Of a stretch of DNA of 64,000 nt, positions 1-8,533 are shown piece after piece; position 1 is the first letter of the stretch; the number at the start of each line of letters is the position of its first letter. The stretch comes from Ferrimonas marina (GTDB taxonomy: Bacteria > Pseudomonadota > Gammaproteobacteria > Enterobacterales > Shewanellaceae), in assembly GCF_900129905.1 (NCBI RefSeq), contig NZ_FQXG01000002.1, positions 1 through 64,000 on the forward strand, written 5' to 3'. Made by a program: the position numbers and the translations under genes. The notes below the pieces were generated by a model. It was not told the origin of the DNA. It was given only the letters and a program-made list of their open reading frames with translations, and made no database searches.

Positions 1-76
1 TGGTGGGTCGTGAAGGATTCGAACCTTCGACCAATTGGTTAAAAGCCAACTGCTCTACCAACTGAGCTAACGACCC
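1..76 (-). tRNA. tRNA-Lys (TTT anticodon)
   Basis: On the minus strand the stretch folds as a complete 76-nt tRNA with an encoded 3' CCA (positions 3-1). The T-arm has GGTTCGAATCC and the D-arm has TAGCTCAGTTGGTAGAGC. The anticodon loop reads CTTTTAA, giving anticodon TTT for lysine. The acceptor stem GGGTCGT pairs with ACGACCC. It lies downstream of the tol-pal operon in the same direction but has its own promoter at 131-158. Further tRNAs may follow beyond the left edge. Confidence 0.97.
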
Positions 77-130
77 ACTCTGTACGCCTCCAGTGTCAGC
101 CTTGACGGCCTCCCCTGTCGACGGGCGGCT

Positions 131-158
131 ATAATACCAAGTTCGTTTTGCCTTGCAA
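131..158 (-). promoter_or_regulatory. Sigma-70 promoter of tRNA-Lys
   Basis: Reading the minus strand, TTGCAA (158-153) is followed after 16 bases by TATTAT (136-131) and then a GC-rich discriminator, GCCGCCCG. That pattern is typical of stable-RNA promoters. Transcription would start near 124, giving a leader of about 48 nt before the tRNA. Confidence 0.7.
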
Positions 159-160
159 CC

Positions 161-225
161 GGAAATTGAAATATTAAGACCGCCTGCGCACAAAAGCGCC
201 TAAACGGTCAAAAAACGCAATTTCC
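161..225. repeat. Nested inverted repeat between cpoB and tRNA-Lys
   Basis: Three inverted repeats are nested: GGAAATTG (161-168) with CAATTTCC (218-225), GACCG (178-182) with CGGTC (205-209), and GCGC (186-189) with GCGC (196-199). The fold lies 28 bases past the cpoB stop. It may end tol-pal transcription, although the following T-tract on the minus strand is poor. Confidence 0.45.
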
Positions 226-252
226 CTCGAACAAATAAGCCCTTAGCCCCAA

Positions 253-987
253 TTAATTCAGGTGCTTCTGGGCCATCTTGGCAGCACTGCTACCGGCATA
301 TTGATCAACAACCTCGGTAAAAAACCGCTTTGCCGCGGTCTTGTCACCCTGGCGGTCGGCGATCAAGCCCTGCTTGAGGATGGAATCGGCCCGTTTGCCC
401 GACTTGGGATAGTCGTTGCTGACGGTGGCAAACATCTGAGCAGCCTCGCCCAGTTCCCCTTTGTTGTAGAGCAGCTGGCCCAGCCAGTAATACGCATTTG
501 GAGTATAGCTGGACTGCGGATACTGCTCGATGAAGGAGCGGAAGGCGGGAATGGCGTCGTCAAAACGGCGCTCTTTGGTGGCCAGGTTGAGGGCCATCTG
601 ATAGCTGTCGGCTTCAGACAGGGAGCCCACGCTGCGACTGGCAGTTGCCGGGGCCGCCGCTGCCGGTGCCCGAGCGCTGCTTTGCAGCTTGTTGATCTCC
701 TGGTACAGCTGACGCTGGCGCTGCAGCATCTGCTCCAACTGGTAGCTCTGGCTTTCGCTTTGACCACGCAGTTGACCGATCTCGCGCTGCATCTGGTCGA
801 CGATCTGTTCCAGGCGCAACTGCGATTGACTGTTGGCGCGCAGCAACTGCTCAAGACGATCAACCCGGGAGTTGATGTCCCCACTGTTGCTGGCAGTGGC
901 GCGTGTCACCTCTACAACGGGAGCGGGCGCAGCCATAGACTGCGCCCCCCAGCTGAGAAGTGCCGCAACAATAACGGCTCTTTTCAT
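253..987 (-). CDS. cpoB: Cell division coordinator CpoB (YbgF), Tol-Pal associated
   Basis: This is a 244-residue periplasmic protein with an N-terminal signal peptide (basic MKR, then a hydrophobic stretch ending near SMA). Residues about 35-105 form a Gln-rich coiled coil of the trimerisation type. The C-terminal 120 residues carry TPR-like repeats; segments such as YYWLGQLLYNKGELGEAA are visible. In E. coli CpoB links peptidoglycan synthesis by PBP1B to Tol-driven outer membrane constriction. It is the last gene of the tol-pal operon, 15 bases after pal, and the length is usual for the family. Confidence 0.93.
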   Translation of the reverse strand: MKRAVIVAALLSWGAQSMAAPAPVVEVTRATASNSGDINSRVDRLEQLLRANSQSQLRLEQIVDQMQREIGQLRGQSESQSYQLEQMLQRQRQLYQEINKLQSSARAPAAAAPATASRSVGSLSEADSYQMALNLATKERRFDDAIPAFRSFIEQYPQSSYTPNAYYWLGQLLYNKGELGEAAQMFATVSNDYPKSGKRADSILKQGLIADRQGDKTAAKRFFTEVVDQYAGSSAAKMAQKHLN

Positions 988-1002
988 GGTGCGTTTTTCC
1001 GA

Positions 1003-1536
1003 TTAGTAAACCAGAACCGCGCGACGGTTTTTGGCGTGGGCGGCTTCATTGGCTGCGGTGTCCAGCAGCTTCTCTTCGCCGTAGGGTACCACTTCCATCT
1101 GGCTGGACAGAACACCCAGGCTCTGCAGGTAACGCTGTACCGCTTTGCCACGACGCTCGCTCAGGGCGATGTTGTATTCCGGGGTACCACGCTCGTCGGC
1201 GTGACCTTCGATCACCACCTGGGTGCGCGGGTTTTCTACCAGGAAGGCCGCGTGGGCTTCCAGCATCTCACCAAACTCAGGACGGATGTCGCTGCGGTCA
1301 AAGTCGAAGTACAGGATGTGCTCTTTACGCAGCTCAGCGTACTTCTGGCGCTGCATCTCTTCAGGAGATTGCACCTGCTCCAGGCCGCCCACCTGCGGGC
1401 CACCCTGCTGCTCTTGAGCAGTTTGGTTGTTCAGGGCTTCCGCGTCCGCATCCACGCTGGAGGTAGAGGAACAGGCGGTCAGGGCCAGGGCCGGAATGGC
1501 GAACATCAATCCTTTAGCAAGTTGCTTCAGTTTCAT
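1003..1536 (-). CDS. pal: Peptidoglycan-associated lipoprotein Pal
   Basis: This 177-residue lipoprotein has a signal peptide ending in the lipobox LTAC, so it is acylated and anchored in the outer membrane. The C-terminal OmpA-like domain (about residues 70-177) has the peptidoglycan-binding signature in IEGHADERGTPEYN and LSERRGKAVQRYL. Pal tethers the outer membrane to the cell wall and is relocated by TolB. It is 37 bases downstream of tolB and 15 bases before cpoB, in the normal operon order. Confidence 0.97.
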   Translation of the reverse strand: MKLKQLAKGLMFAIPALALTACSSTSSVDADAEALNNQTAQEQQGGPQVGGLEQVQSPEEMQRQKYAELRKEHILYFDFDRSDIRPEFGEMLEAHAAFLVENPRTQVVIEGHADERGTPEYNIALSERRGKAVQRYLQSLGVLSSQMEVVPYGEEKLLDTAANEAAHAKNRRAVLVY

Positions 1537-1573
1537 TGGGAAACATCCTTTATTGTTGGTTTAAATCGTTCGG

Positions 1574-2926
1574 TTAAAGAAAAGGTGACCAGGCCGGGGC
1601 TTTCACATTGCCCACGTCCATCGGCAGTCGGGCCTTAAAGCGCCCGTCCACCGACACGGCTGCCAACACTTGGCTGCCGTTGTGGCTGGTACCGTAAATG
1701 ATCATTGTGCCGTTGGGAGCGACGCTGGGAGACTCGTCCAGGTAGGTTTCGGTCAACACGTCGATGTGGCCGGTGCTCAGCTCCATCCGGGCGATGTTGT
1801 AGCGCCCGTTGGTGCGGTTCACCATCACCAGGTAGCGTCCATCCGGTGTGATGGAGCCACCCAGGTTCCACTCTCCCTGGAAGGTCAGGCGCTGAATGCG
1901 CTTGCTGTCCAGGTAGACACGGTAGATCTGTGGGCGTCCACCCCGCTCCGAGGTGAACACCAGTGATTTGCCATCCGGGGCCCAGCTCGGTTCGGTATCG
2001 ATGGCGTAGTGATTGGTGACGCGCTCCAGATTACGGGTCGCCAAGTCCATCACGTACACCTCGGTACTGCCATCCTTACTCAGGGTCATTGCCAGCTTGG
2101 TGCCGTCCGGTGACCACTTCGGCGAGCCGTTGATGCCGGGGAAGTCAGTGACGCGTTCACGCTGCTGGGTATAGAGATCCTGAATGTAGATTTCCGAGCG
2201 TCGATTCTCGAACGAGACATAGGCCAGCTTGCGACCGTCCGGTGACCAGGAAGGGGACATCAGCGGTTCGCGGGAGCGCAGCAGGACTGTCTCGTTGTAC
2301 CCGTCATAGTCGGCAACACGCAGCTGGAACTTAAACGGCGCGTCCTTCTCATCCACGGTGACGTAGGCGATCTTGGTCAAAAAGGCGCCTTTGGTGCCGG
2401 TCAGCGCCTCGTACACCAGATCGGAGATACGGTGGCCAAAGCGACGGAACTGGGATGCGGGGATCACCGAGGTACGCCCCTCAATGATGTAGTCCTTGTT
2501 GATGAACGGGCCATCGGCGTCTTCGCTGGAGGCCTGAGCCCGCAGCAGATCCACCAGTTCAAAGCTGACCTCGTAGCGATCGTTGGGGGCCGGCTTGATG
2601 CTGCCCACCACCACCGCTTCAACGCCGGTGGCGATCCAGGCCTCCAGGTCCATCTCGGTTTCGTTGCTCAGGGCTCGCTGGGGCAAGTCTGACAAGGCCA
2701 GCGGGTTGAAGGCACCGGAGCGACGCAGGTCGGAAGTGACCACGTCAGCGATCTGGCTGGGTAATGCACCGGGGCCTTCCCAGCCAAAGGGCACCACCGC
2801 CACCGGACGGGCGGCATTGATCCCTTCGGTAATGACGATCTCCAAGGTCGCTCGAGCTGGCATGGACGCCAACAGCACGAGGGCCAGAGCACCCTGAAGG
2901 GTTCTGCGAATCCAGTTGTTTCTCAT
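1574..2926 (-). CDS. tolB: Tol-Pal system beta-propeller protein TolB
   Basis: About 450 residues. A signal peptide ([12 protein letters not shown] then a hydrophobic core ending in PARA) leads into an N-terminal domain. From about residue 200 there is a six-bladed propeller with repeated segments such as [30 protein letters not shown] and [15 protein letters not shown]. TolB is periplasmic and binds Pal and TolA. I start at the ATG at 2926 because it gives a clean signal peptide. An ATG four codons upstream (2938) would overlap the end of tolA and cannot be excluded. Confidence 0.96.
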   Translation of the reverse strand: MRNNWIRRTLQGALALVLLASMPARATLEIVITEGINAARPVAVVPFGWEGPGALPSQIADVVTSDLRRSGAFNPLALSDLPQRALSNETEMDLEAWIATGVEAVVVGSIKPAPNDRYEVSFELVDLLRAQASSEDADGPFINKDYIIEGRTSVIPASQFRRFGHRISDLVYEALTGTKGAFLTKIAYVTVDEKDAPFKFQLRVADYDGYNETVLLRSREPLMSPSWSPDGRKLAYVSFENRRSEIYIQDLYTQQRERVTDFPGINGSPKWSPDGTKLAMTLSKDGSTEVYVMDLATRNLERVTNHYAIDTEPSWAPDGKSLVFTSERGGRPQIYRVYLDSKRIQRLTFQGEWNLGGSITPDGRYLVMVNRTNGRYNIARMELSTGHIDVLTETYLDESPSVAPNGTMIIYGTSHNGSQVLAAVSVDGRFKARLPMDVGNVKAPAWSPFL

Positions 2927-2930
2927 GTCC

Positions 2931-3836
2931 TTACACATCCGGTATAAAAGTGATGGTCAAATCTTTCATCTGTTGATACACGTCCGGCTCCTGGGAGACC
3001 GGCAGATTGCCGGCGGCGTTGATGGCCGCCTCGGTAGCCCGGCACACCTGGGGATCGCCACTCACCACCCGCTGGTTGATAACGAAACCGTCCGGGGCCA
3101 GGGTGAGCCGTATCCGGCACTCCTTGCCGCGCATGTTGGGATCGGTGCGCAGGTTGCGTCGGATGGCCTGTTGGATCAGTACCGAGTAGCGATCCACCTC
3201 AGACAGCACCTGTTGCTGACGGGCCTGGCTCAGCTCCGCCTGCTCCGCCGCCATCAGTGCCGCAAGCTCTTCCTCAGCCTGCTTGCGCGCGGCCTCCTCC
3301 GCCTCACGACGTTTGCGCTCTTCCTCCTTGCGCTTGCGCTCGGCTTCCGCCTTGCGGGCCGCTTCCTCTTCGGCCCGGCGCTTCTCTTCTGCCGCCTGGC
3401 GCGCCGCCTCTTCCTGGCGACGCTGCTCAGCGGCGGCCTTGGCCTGGGCTTCTTCCTGTTGCTGCTTGAGTCGCGCTGCCTTGGCGGCCTCCTCGGCACG
3501 CAGGGCTTCGGCCTGGCGGGCCTTACGCTGCTCTTCCAGCTTGCGGATCTGCTCCTGCTCCTGCTGACGCTTGCGCTCAGCCTCACGGGCCTGACGCTCA
3601 CGCTCGGCCTGGCGCTGACGCTCCTGCTCCTGCTTGGCCGCTTCGGCCGCGCGGATCCGCTCGACGTGCTGCTGCACCTCGGCCTGGTCCACCATGGAGG
3701 CTTGCACCACCGGGGCACTGGCCTGGGGCTGCGGCGGCTTCTGGGCACTGAAGTCCACCGACACTGCCAGCAGGCCCAGCAGGCCGGCGTGCAGCACGAT
3801 GGATACCGTCAGTGGCACCGCTAAGGGTTGCTTCAT
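2931..3836 (-). CDS. tolA: TolA, inner membrane to periplasm energy-transducing protein
   Basis: This 301-residue protein has one N-terminal membrane helix (about residues 8-27) and a long Ala/Glu/Lys/Arg/Gln-rich helical domain II (about 60-215). The C-terminal domain III (about 220-301) contains the TonB_C-like fold that contacts TolB. TolA couples TolQR proton flow to Pal and TolB. It lies 3 bases after tolR, and its end meets tolB. The repetitive helical region produces long reading frames in other frames that are not genes. Confidence 0.95.
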   Translation of the reverse strand: MKQPLAVPLTVSIVLHAGLLGLLAVSVDFSAQKPPQPQASAPVVQASMVDQAEVQQHVERIRAAEAAKQEQERQRQAERERQAREAERKRQQEQEQIRKLEEQRKARQAEALRAEEAAKAARLKQQQEEAQAKAAAEQRRQEEAARQAAEEKRRAEEEAARKAEAERKRKEEERKRREAEEAARKQAEEELAALMAAEQAELSQARQQQVLSEVDRYSVLIQQAIRRNLRTDPNMRGKECRIRLTLAPDGFVINQRVVSGDPQVCRATEAAINAAGNLPVSQEPDVYQQMKDLTITFIPDV

Positions 3837-3839
3837 CCG

Positions 3840-4271
3840 TTACTCCCCCGGCTCCGTCATCAGACCCACCGAGGGGGCACCGGCCCGCTGCAGGCTGACC
3901 ATCAGCTGAATGATGGTGTCGTAGGGCACCAGGCGATCGCCGTTGACCACCACCGGGCGGTCCGGGTTCACCGTCAGCTCCGCCGCCACCAGGGCCTGGA
4001 TCTCATCCAGCTGTAGCGGGCTGTTCTCATCCACCGAACCGTTATCCAGGAAGTACTGGCCCTCGACGTTGACCGAGGCCACCAGCGGCGGCTTGGATTC
4101 GGCATCGAGCGGCTCGGAGGCAGCCTGGGGCAGGTCGACCTTGACCCCCTGGGTAACCAGGGGAGCGGTGGCCATAAAGATGATCAGCAGCACCAGCATC
4201 ACGTCGATGTAGGGTACGACGTTGATCTCCGCGACCTTGCGGCGCCGCTTGCGCTGATAGGTTTGCATCAC
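3840..4271 (-). CDS. tolR: TolR, proton channel subunit of the Tol system
   Basis: This 143-residue ExbD/TolR-family protein has a cytosolic basic N-terminus (QRKRRRKVAEINVVPYIDV), one membrane helix and a periplasmic domain. The Asp in the VVPYIDVMLVLL segment corresponds to the proton-carrying residue of the family. It overlaps the tolQ stop by four bases (ATGA), which indicates translational coupling. It works with TolQ to energise TolA. Confidence 0.96.
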   Translation of the reverse strand: MMQTYQRKRRRKVAEINVVPYIDVMLVLLIIFMATAPLVTQGVKVDLPQAASEPLDAESKPPLVASVNVEGQYFLDNGSVDENSPLQLDEIQALVAAELTVNPDRPVVVNGDRLVPYDTIIQLMVSLQRAGAPSVGLMTEPGE

Positions 4272-4954
4272 TGACCGTTCTCCTGGCTATGGGCCTGGCG
4301 GTGCAGGATGGAGGAGAACTCATCCATAAAGTTGGCGTAGCTGTTCTCCAGCTTCTCTACCCGGGTGGAGAAGCGGTTGTAGAAGATCACCGCGGGGATG
4401 GCGGCAAACAGGCCCATGGCGGTGGCGATCAACGCCTCTGCGATACCGGGGGCCACCATGTTCAAGGTGGCGTGCTGCACGCTGCCCAGGGCGATAAAGG
4501 AGTTCATGATCCCCCACACGGTGCCGAACAGGCCGATGTAGGGGCTGGTGGAACCGATGGAGGCCAGCATCGGCAGGTGTTGCTCCAGCTTGTCCACCTC
4601 GCGGGACAGGGCCACGCGCATGGCGCGGTAGCTGCCGTCCATCACCGCATCGGCGCTGCGGGAAGACTTGCTGAGGCGAACGTACTCACGGAAACCATTG
4701 GTGAACATCAGCTCCAGGCCGGTATTACGATCGCCGCGGGCGGACAGCTCCTGATACAGGCGATTAAGGTCAACGCCGGACCAGAACTTGTCTTCAAAGC
4801 GCTGGGCTTGCTGTTGGGCCTGCTTCAACGCCTTTTGACGCTGGAAGATCACCGTCCAGGCGGCCACCGACAGCACCATCAAGAAAATCATCACCAGCTT
4901 GACCAATAAGCTGGCTTCCAAAAACAGTCCAATAAAAGAGATCTCAGCCGACAC
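4268..4954 (-). CDS. tolQ: TolQ, proton channel subunit of the Tol system
   Basis: This 228-residue MotA/TolQ/ExbB-family membrane protein has an N-terminal helix (about 12-35) and two further helices in the C-terminal half, with the family segment GLFGTVWGIMNSF near residue 140. It forms the stator-like channel with TolR. It overlaps the end of ybgC by 11 bases and tolR by four bases. Confidence 0.96.
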   Translation of the reverse strand: MSAEISFIGLFLEASLLVKLVMIFLMVLSVAAWTVIFQRQKALKQAQQQAQRFEDKFWSGVDLNRLYQELSARGDRNTGLELMFTNGFREYVRLSKSSRSADAVMDGSYRAMRVALSREVDKLEQHLPMLASIGSTSPYIGLFGTVWGIMNSFIALGSVQHATLNMVAPGIAEALIATAMGLFAAIPAVIFYNRFSTRVEKLENSYANFMDEFSSILHRQAHSQENGQ

Positions 4955-5354
4955 GCGCTAACTCCTGCTTGATGGCTTGTGGGATCCGGGTGGGTTGGAA
5001 GTGCTGAGCACTGATGCAACCGATCTTCACATCGGCCTGGCAGTAGATGTCGCCATCAGCGTCCTGCAATCGCTGCTGAAACAGCAGGGTCGCTGCACCG
5101 GCTTTCACCAGCTCAGTGACCACCACCAACGATTGGTTGAATCGGGCCGGACGGACAAAATCCAGGCTCATGTGGCGCACCACAAAAACCAGGTCCTGGG
5201 CTAACAGGGTGTCCTGCTCGAAACCCGCTTTTCGCAACATTTCAGTACGTGCATGTTCGAAAAAGTTCAAATAATTGGCGTGGTAGACCACACCGCCGGC
5301 ATCCGTGTCGGAGTAATAGACACGCACTGGCCACTGAAACGTCGGAGTTCCCAC
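4944..5354 (-). CDS. ybgC: Tol-Pal associated acyl-CoA thioesterase YbgC
   Basis: This 136-residue single hotdog-fold protein carries the 4-hydroxybenzoyl-CoA thioesterase signature YYSDTDAGGVVYHANY, with the catalytic Asp in that segment. YbgC hydrolyses short acyl-CoA or acyl-ACP thioesters and is the usual first gene of tol-pal operons. The start is a GTG at 5354; no better ATG precedes the conserved N-terminus. The operon promoter should lie in 5355-5420, where TATAGT is present on the minus strand but no good -35 box. Confidence 0.93.
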   Translation of the reverse strand: MGTPTFQWPVRVYYSDTDAGGVVYHANYLNFFEHARTEMLRKAGFEQDTLLAQDLVFVVRHMSLDFVRPARFNQSLVVVTELVKAGAATLLFQQRLQDADGDIYCQADVKIGCISAQHFQPTRIPQAIKQELARVG

Positions 5355-5501
5355 AAGCAGTAAACTTGGTAAATTCGTTGTTTAGCTACTATACCGGAGG
5401 GTTTCCCGTCTGGGGAGGGGCTTTCTCTTACGTTTTTGGCCAATTAATCGCCACCCGGAACGCCCTCGGGCAGGCAACTGCTCACTTGACCATCAAATGT
5501 T

Positions 5502-5526
5502 AAAAAAGCGGCCCGTTGGCCGCTTT
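5502..5526 (-). terminator. Rho-independent terminator after the prolyl oligopeptidase gene
   Basis: A perfect 9-bp stem, AAAGCGGCC (5505-5513) with GGCCGCTTT (5518-5526) and loop CGTT, is followed on the minus strand by a run of six T. It lies 12 bases beyond the stop of the leftward gene at 5539. Confidence 0.85.
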
Positions 5527-5538
5527 CTTCATTTCGGG

Positions 5539-7668
5539 TCAAAGCTGCTTTGGCAGCGGCTCATCAAAGCTCGCCATCAGGAAAGCAAAGATGTCCCGGT
5601 ACTCGGCAATCCGCATCGCCGTCGGTTTTCCGGCGCCATGACCGGCCTTGGATTCGATCCGTGCGATCACCGGTTTGTCACCCTGCTGCACCGCCTGCAT
5701 TGCGGCGGTAAATTTGAAGCTGTGGGAGGGCACCACCCGGTCATCGTGATCGGCGGTCATCACCATGGTGGCGGGGAAGGCCCGCTCAGTCAGGTTATGG
5801 TAAGGCGAGTAGGCCAGCAGGTAGGGGAACTGCTCCGGGTTATCGGCACTGCCGTACTCCGGTACCCAGGCCCAGCCAATGGTGAACTTCTGGTAGCGCA
5901 ACATGTCCAGTACCCCTACCGCCGGCAGCACCGCGGCGAACAGCTCCGGGCGCTGAGTCAGCGCCGCGCCCATCAGCAAACCACCGTTGGAGCGGCCATA
6001 GGCGCCCATCTTCTCCGGCCGGGTGTAGTTGTTGTCGATCAGGTACTCCGCCGCCGCGTAGTAATCGTCAAACACGTTCTGCTTCTGCTCCAGGCGCCCG
6101 CCATAGTGCCAGGCCTGGCCGTACTCACCGCCGCCACGCAGGTTGGGCACGGCGTAGATCCCGCCCAGATCCATCCAGGCGATGTTGGCCGGCGAGAAGC
6201 GCGGGGTCAGGGAGATGTTGAAGCCACCGTAGGCGTACAGGAGAGTCGGATTGTTGCCGTCCAGCTTCAGCCCCTTTTTGTAGGAGATCATCATCGGAAC
6301 CCGGGTACCGTCCTTACTGGTGTAGAACACCTGCTCGGAGACGTAGTCCGCCGGGTTGAACGCCACCTCGGGCAAACGATGAGGGGTAACCTGGTTGCGG
6401 TCGAAGTCGTAGCGATAGACCGCGGTAGGCTGGATGTAAGAGTTGAAATCGAAGAACAGGGTGCTGTCGGTGCGTCGGCCCTGAAGGCCAATCACCCGCC
6501 CTGCCCCGGGCAACACCAGGTTGTGTTCCAGTTGGCCTTGCAGTGAGTAGACGCTTACATCCGCCAGGACGTCTTTGAGCTTCACCATCACCAGGCGGTT
6601 ATTGACGATCTTGACCTGGTCGATGGGCTCCGCCTGCTGCGGAATGATCTCACGCCATTGGCTCGGCTCCGGCTTGTCTTTGTGGATCGCCACGATGCGG
6701 CCGCGGGGGGCATCGGCGTCGGTTTCAAACAGCAGCCAGTCCCCCTCGCTGCCCAGGTAATTGAAGGAGGCGTAGAGATCCGCAATCAGCATGCGGGTGT
6801 CGCCGCTGGTCAGATCCTTCATCGCTACCCGGTTGCGTCGGTCGGTGCCCTGGGAGATGGTGATCAACAGCAGCTTACCGTCGTCGGCCAGCTTGGCGCC
6901 AAAGCCCCACTCTTTCTGATCGGGACGTTCGTACACCAGGGTATCTTTGCTTTGCGGTGTATCCAGTTGATGGAAGTAAAGCTTGTGGTAGTAGTTCACC
7001 GCTTCCATCTTGTTCTCACCAGTGGGCTCATCGTAGCGGGCGTACCAGACGCCGCTGCTGTCTTCGGCCCACTCGGCGCGGGAGAACTTGACCCACTCGA
7101 GCCGCTCCGGCAGCAGTGCGCCATTGGCCACGTTCAGAAACTGCCACTGCTGCCAATCAGAGCCGGATTGTGAGGTGCCGTAGGCCAGCCAGTTGCCATC
7201 CGGGCTGACCACCGCCCCGCTCAGCGCCACGGTGCCGTCCTCGGACAGGGTGTTGGGATCCAGCAGTACCCGGGCAGCCTGCCCCTCCTCTTCCACGTAA
7301 AGCACCGACTGGCTCTGCAGACCGTCGTTGGCATAGTAGAAGGTGCGATCGCCGCGCTGGAACGGCGCACTGACCCGCTCGTAGTTCCACAGTTCGGTGA
7401 TCCGCTCGGTCACCACCTCACGGTTGGGGATCTGGGCCAGGTAGTTGTCGCCATAGGCCTGTTGGGCTGCCACCCAGGCTTGGGTTTCGCTGCTGTCGAG
7501 CTGTTCCAGGTAACGGTAGGGATCGGACACCGCCTCACCGTGGATCTGCTCCACCAAGGGCACCACCTTGCTGGCCGGCGGCGGGGGTGGGGTCGATATT
7601 GAGGTGCTTTGACAGCCGATAAGAGCAATTGAAGCAGCGCCGAACAGCGCGAGGGTACTGCGTTTCAT
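5539..7668 (-). CDS. Prolyl oligopeptidase family serine peptidase (S9A), predicted lipoprotein
   Basis: This 709-residue protein has a signal peptide ending in the lipobox LIGC, so it is predicted to be a membrane-anchored lipoprotein, unlike cytosolic prolyl oligopeptidases. Residues about 35-430 form the seven-bladed propeller that limits access to peptides. The C-terminal alpha/beta hydrolase domain has the nucleophile in YGRSNGGLL (Ser560), the acid in ADHDDRVVPSHS and the His in SKAGHGAGK. It would cleave small peptides after proline. It is a single-gene unit with its own terminator. Confidence 0.93.
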   Translation of the reverse strand: MKRSTLALFGAASIALIGCQSTSISTPPPPPASKVVPLVEQIHGEAVSDPYRYLEQLDSSETQAWVAAQQAYGDNYLAQIPNREVVTERITELWNYERVSAPFQRGDRTFYYANDGLQSQSVLYVEEEGQAARVLLDPNTLSEDGTVALSGAVVSPDGNWLAYGTSQSGSDWQQWQFLNVANGALLPERLEWVKFSRAEWAEDSSGVWYARYDEPTGENKMEAVNYYHKLYFHQLDTPQSKDTLVYERPDQKEWGFGAKLADDGKLLLITISQGTDRRNRVAMKDLTSGDTRMLIADLYASFNYLGSEGDWLLFETDADAPRGRIVAIHKDKPEPSQWREIIPQQAEPIDQVKIVNNRLVMVKLKDVLADVSVYSLQGQLEHNLVLPGAGRVIGLQGRRTDSTLFFDFNSYIQPTAVYRYDFDRNQVTPHRLPEVAFNPADYVSEQVFYTSKDGTRVPMMISYKKGLKLDGNNPTLLYAYGGFNISLTPRFSPANIAWMDLGGIYAVPNLRGGGEYGQAWHYGGRLEQKQNVFDDYYAAAEYLIDNNYTRPEKMGAYGRSNGGLLMGAALTQRPELFAAVLPAVGVLDMLRYQKFTIGWAWVPEYGSADNPEQFPYLLAYSPYHNLTERAFPATMVMTADHDDRVVPSHSFKFTAAMQAVQQGDKPVIARIESKAGHGAGKPTAMRIAEYRDIFAFLMASFDEPLPKQL

Positions 7669-7957
7669 CCACGTCTCCCTATGGATGTTGAATAGGTTGA
7701 CAGCACTTTACCCAGCGGGCCACCGCAGACGCAAGCGAAGGGACCGGATGGGACAAGACACTCCGTACAGCATTTCTCAATACAAAAAAAGATTACTTAT
7801 TGTGCAAACGGAATGTAACAATGGCGCAAAATCACCATGACTGCCCTACACCCCGCGCCAGCGAACAACCTAGAGCTATTATTCGCCAGCAAGCCAGAAT
7901 AGCCACAACGCCGTGCAAGGATAAGTTTTTCTAATCCTACTTCAGAATTTTTCTCGG

Positions 7958-7986
7958 TTGAGACAAGCCGGGCAGGTTCCTAGAAT
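7958..7986 (+). promoter_or_regulatory. Sigma-70 promoter of an intergenic transcript
   Basis: TTGAGA (7958-7963), a 17-base spacer and TAGAAT (7981-7986) make a near-consensus promoter on the plus strand. No plus-strand gene follows within normal distance, but a terminator lies about 160 bases downstream at 8118-8146. Confidence 0.7.
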
Positions 7987-8009
7987 AGCACCTGTTTTCG
8001 GAGCAACGG

Positions 8010-8048
8010 ATGCCCAGCATCAGTGAATTCCGACGCGGCGGGTCATGA
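8010..8048 (+). CDS. Possible 12-residue micropeptide inside the small RNA
   Basis: GGAG at 8000-8003 is followed after six bases by ATG, then 11 more codons (peptide MPSISEFRRGGS) and TGA. The spacing is ideal for translation. The last codons enter the 8033-8063 hairpin. No known leader peptide matches, and there is no downstream plus-strand gene to attenuate. Chance occurrence is possible for so short a frame. Confidence 0.35.
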   Translation: MPSISEFRRGGS

Positions 8049-8117
8049 GCAATCCCGACGCGTTCCCTGGTTCTTTTGCTTAACTTCCTTCTTAGATTGT
8101 TGATTAGATTCAATCTG

Positions 8118-8146
8118 ACCCGCTGAATTTCGGCGGGTTTTTTTTT
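8118..8146 (+). terminator. Rho-independent terminator of the candidate small RNA
   Basis: The stem ACCCGC (8118-8123) pairs with GCGGGT (8133-8138). The last base begins a run of nine T (8138-8146). Confidence 0.85.
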
Positions 8147-8190
8147 GCCTTTTTGAAACTGACCCAGCTCAAGACGCAGGCCCCCAGGCA

Positions 8191-8218
8191 ACAAAAAACG
8201 CCTCCCGAGGGAGGCGTT
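8191..8218 (-). terminator. Terminator at the end of the lateral flagellar operon
   Basis: A 10-bp inverted repeat, AACGCCTCCC (8197-8206) with GGGAGGCGTT (8209-8218), is followed on the minus strand by a T-run. It lies 19 bases after the stop of the small membrane gene at 8238. Confidence 0.85.
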
Positions 8219-8237
8219 GTTAAGCCGTTAGCCGTGG

Positions 8238-8522
8238 CTAGCGAAAAAAGACCTGGAAGCCAAACAGCACACCGGCCATGACACAGGCAAAGGTGACTGG
8301 ATAAAGCAGGTAACCATCGGAGGCCCGGCGGGCTCGGAAAAAGCAGAGCTTTACCAGCAGCGCGTTGTAAAGCAGCAGCATGACGCATACCACTATGCCG
8401 TAGCTGAAGCTTAATCGCTCCAGAAAATACCATCCCAGGGCCAGCAACACCCAATCGATGACGATAAGGTAGAGAAAGTACTTCTGCAGCCGGTCGGGTC
8501 CGTGTCGAGTAAAGTCGGTCAT
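8238..8522 (-). CDS. Small three-helix membrane protein at the end of the laf operon
   Basis: This 94-residue protein has about three membrane helices (around residues 16-36, 42-62 and 73-92) separated by short charged loops. I do not recognise its family. It starts 11 bases after the PilZ gene in the same direction and is followed by a terminator, so it is probably the last gene of the lateral motor operon. The start at 8522 is chosen because upstream codons lie inside the PilZ gene. A role linked to the motor or to c-di-GMP is only a guess from position. Confidence 0.7.
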   Translation of the reverse strand: MTDFTRHGPDRLQKYFLYLIVIDWVLLALGWYFLERLSFSYGIVVCVMLLLYNALLVKLCFFRARRASDGYLLYPVTFACVMAGVLFGFQVFFR

Positions 8523-8533
8523 AGTGCGTCCTG

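Larger units (their letters stand above)
7994..8146 (+). ncRNA. Candidate small RNA (about 150 nt), possibly dual-function
   Basis: The transcript is bounded by the promoter at 7958-7986 and a T-run ending at 8146. Three hairpins can be drawn. The first is ACGCGGCGGG (8033-8042) with CCCGACGCGT (8054-8063), a 10-bp stem with one mismatch. The second is AGATTG (8094-8099) with CAATCT (8111-8116). The third is the terminator. A T-rich segment lies at 8068-8093. It does not match 6S, 4.5S, Spot 42 or GcvB RNA as I know them. It lies between two leftward genes, so it is not a leader for either. Confidence 0.6.

Noticed and set aside
7994-8146. Candidate transcript as 6S, 4.5S, Spot 42 or GcvB RNA
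   Set aside because: None of the conserved signature segments of these RNAs is present.
7937-8194. Minus-strand frame of 85 codons across the candidate small RNA
   Set aside because: It crosses both terminators and has no ribosome binding site. The plus-strand promoter and terminator give a better explanation.
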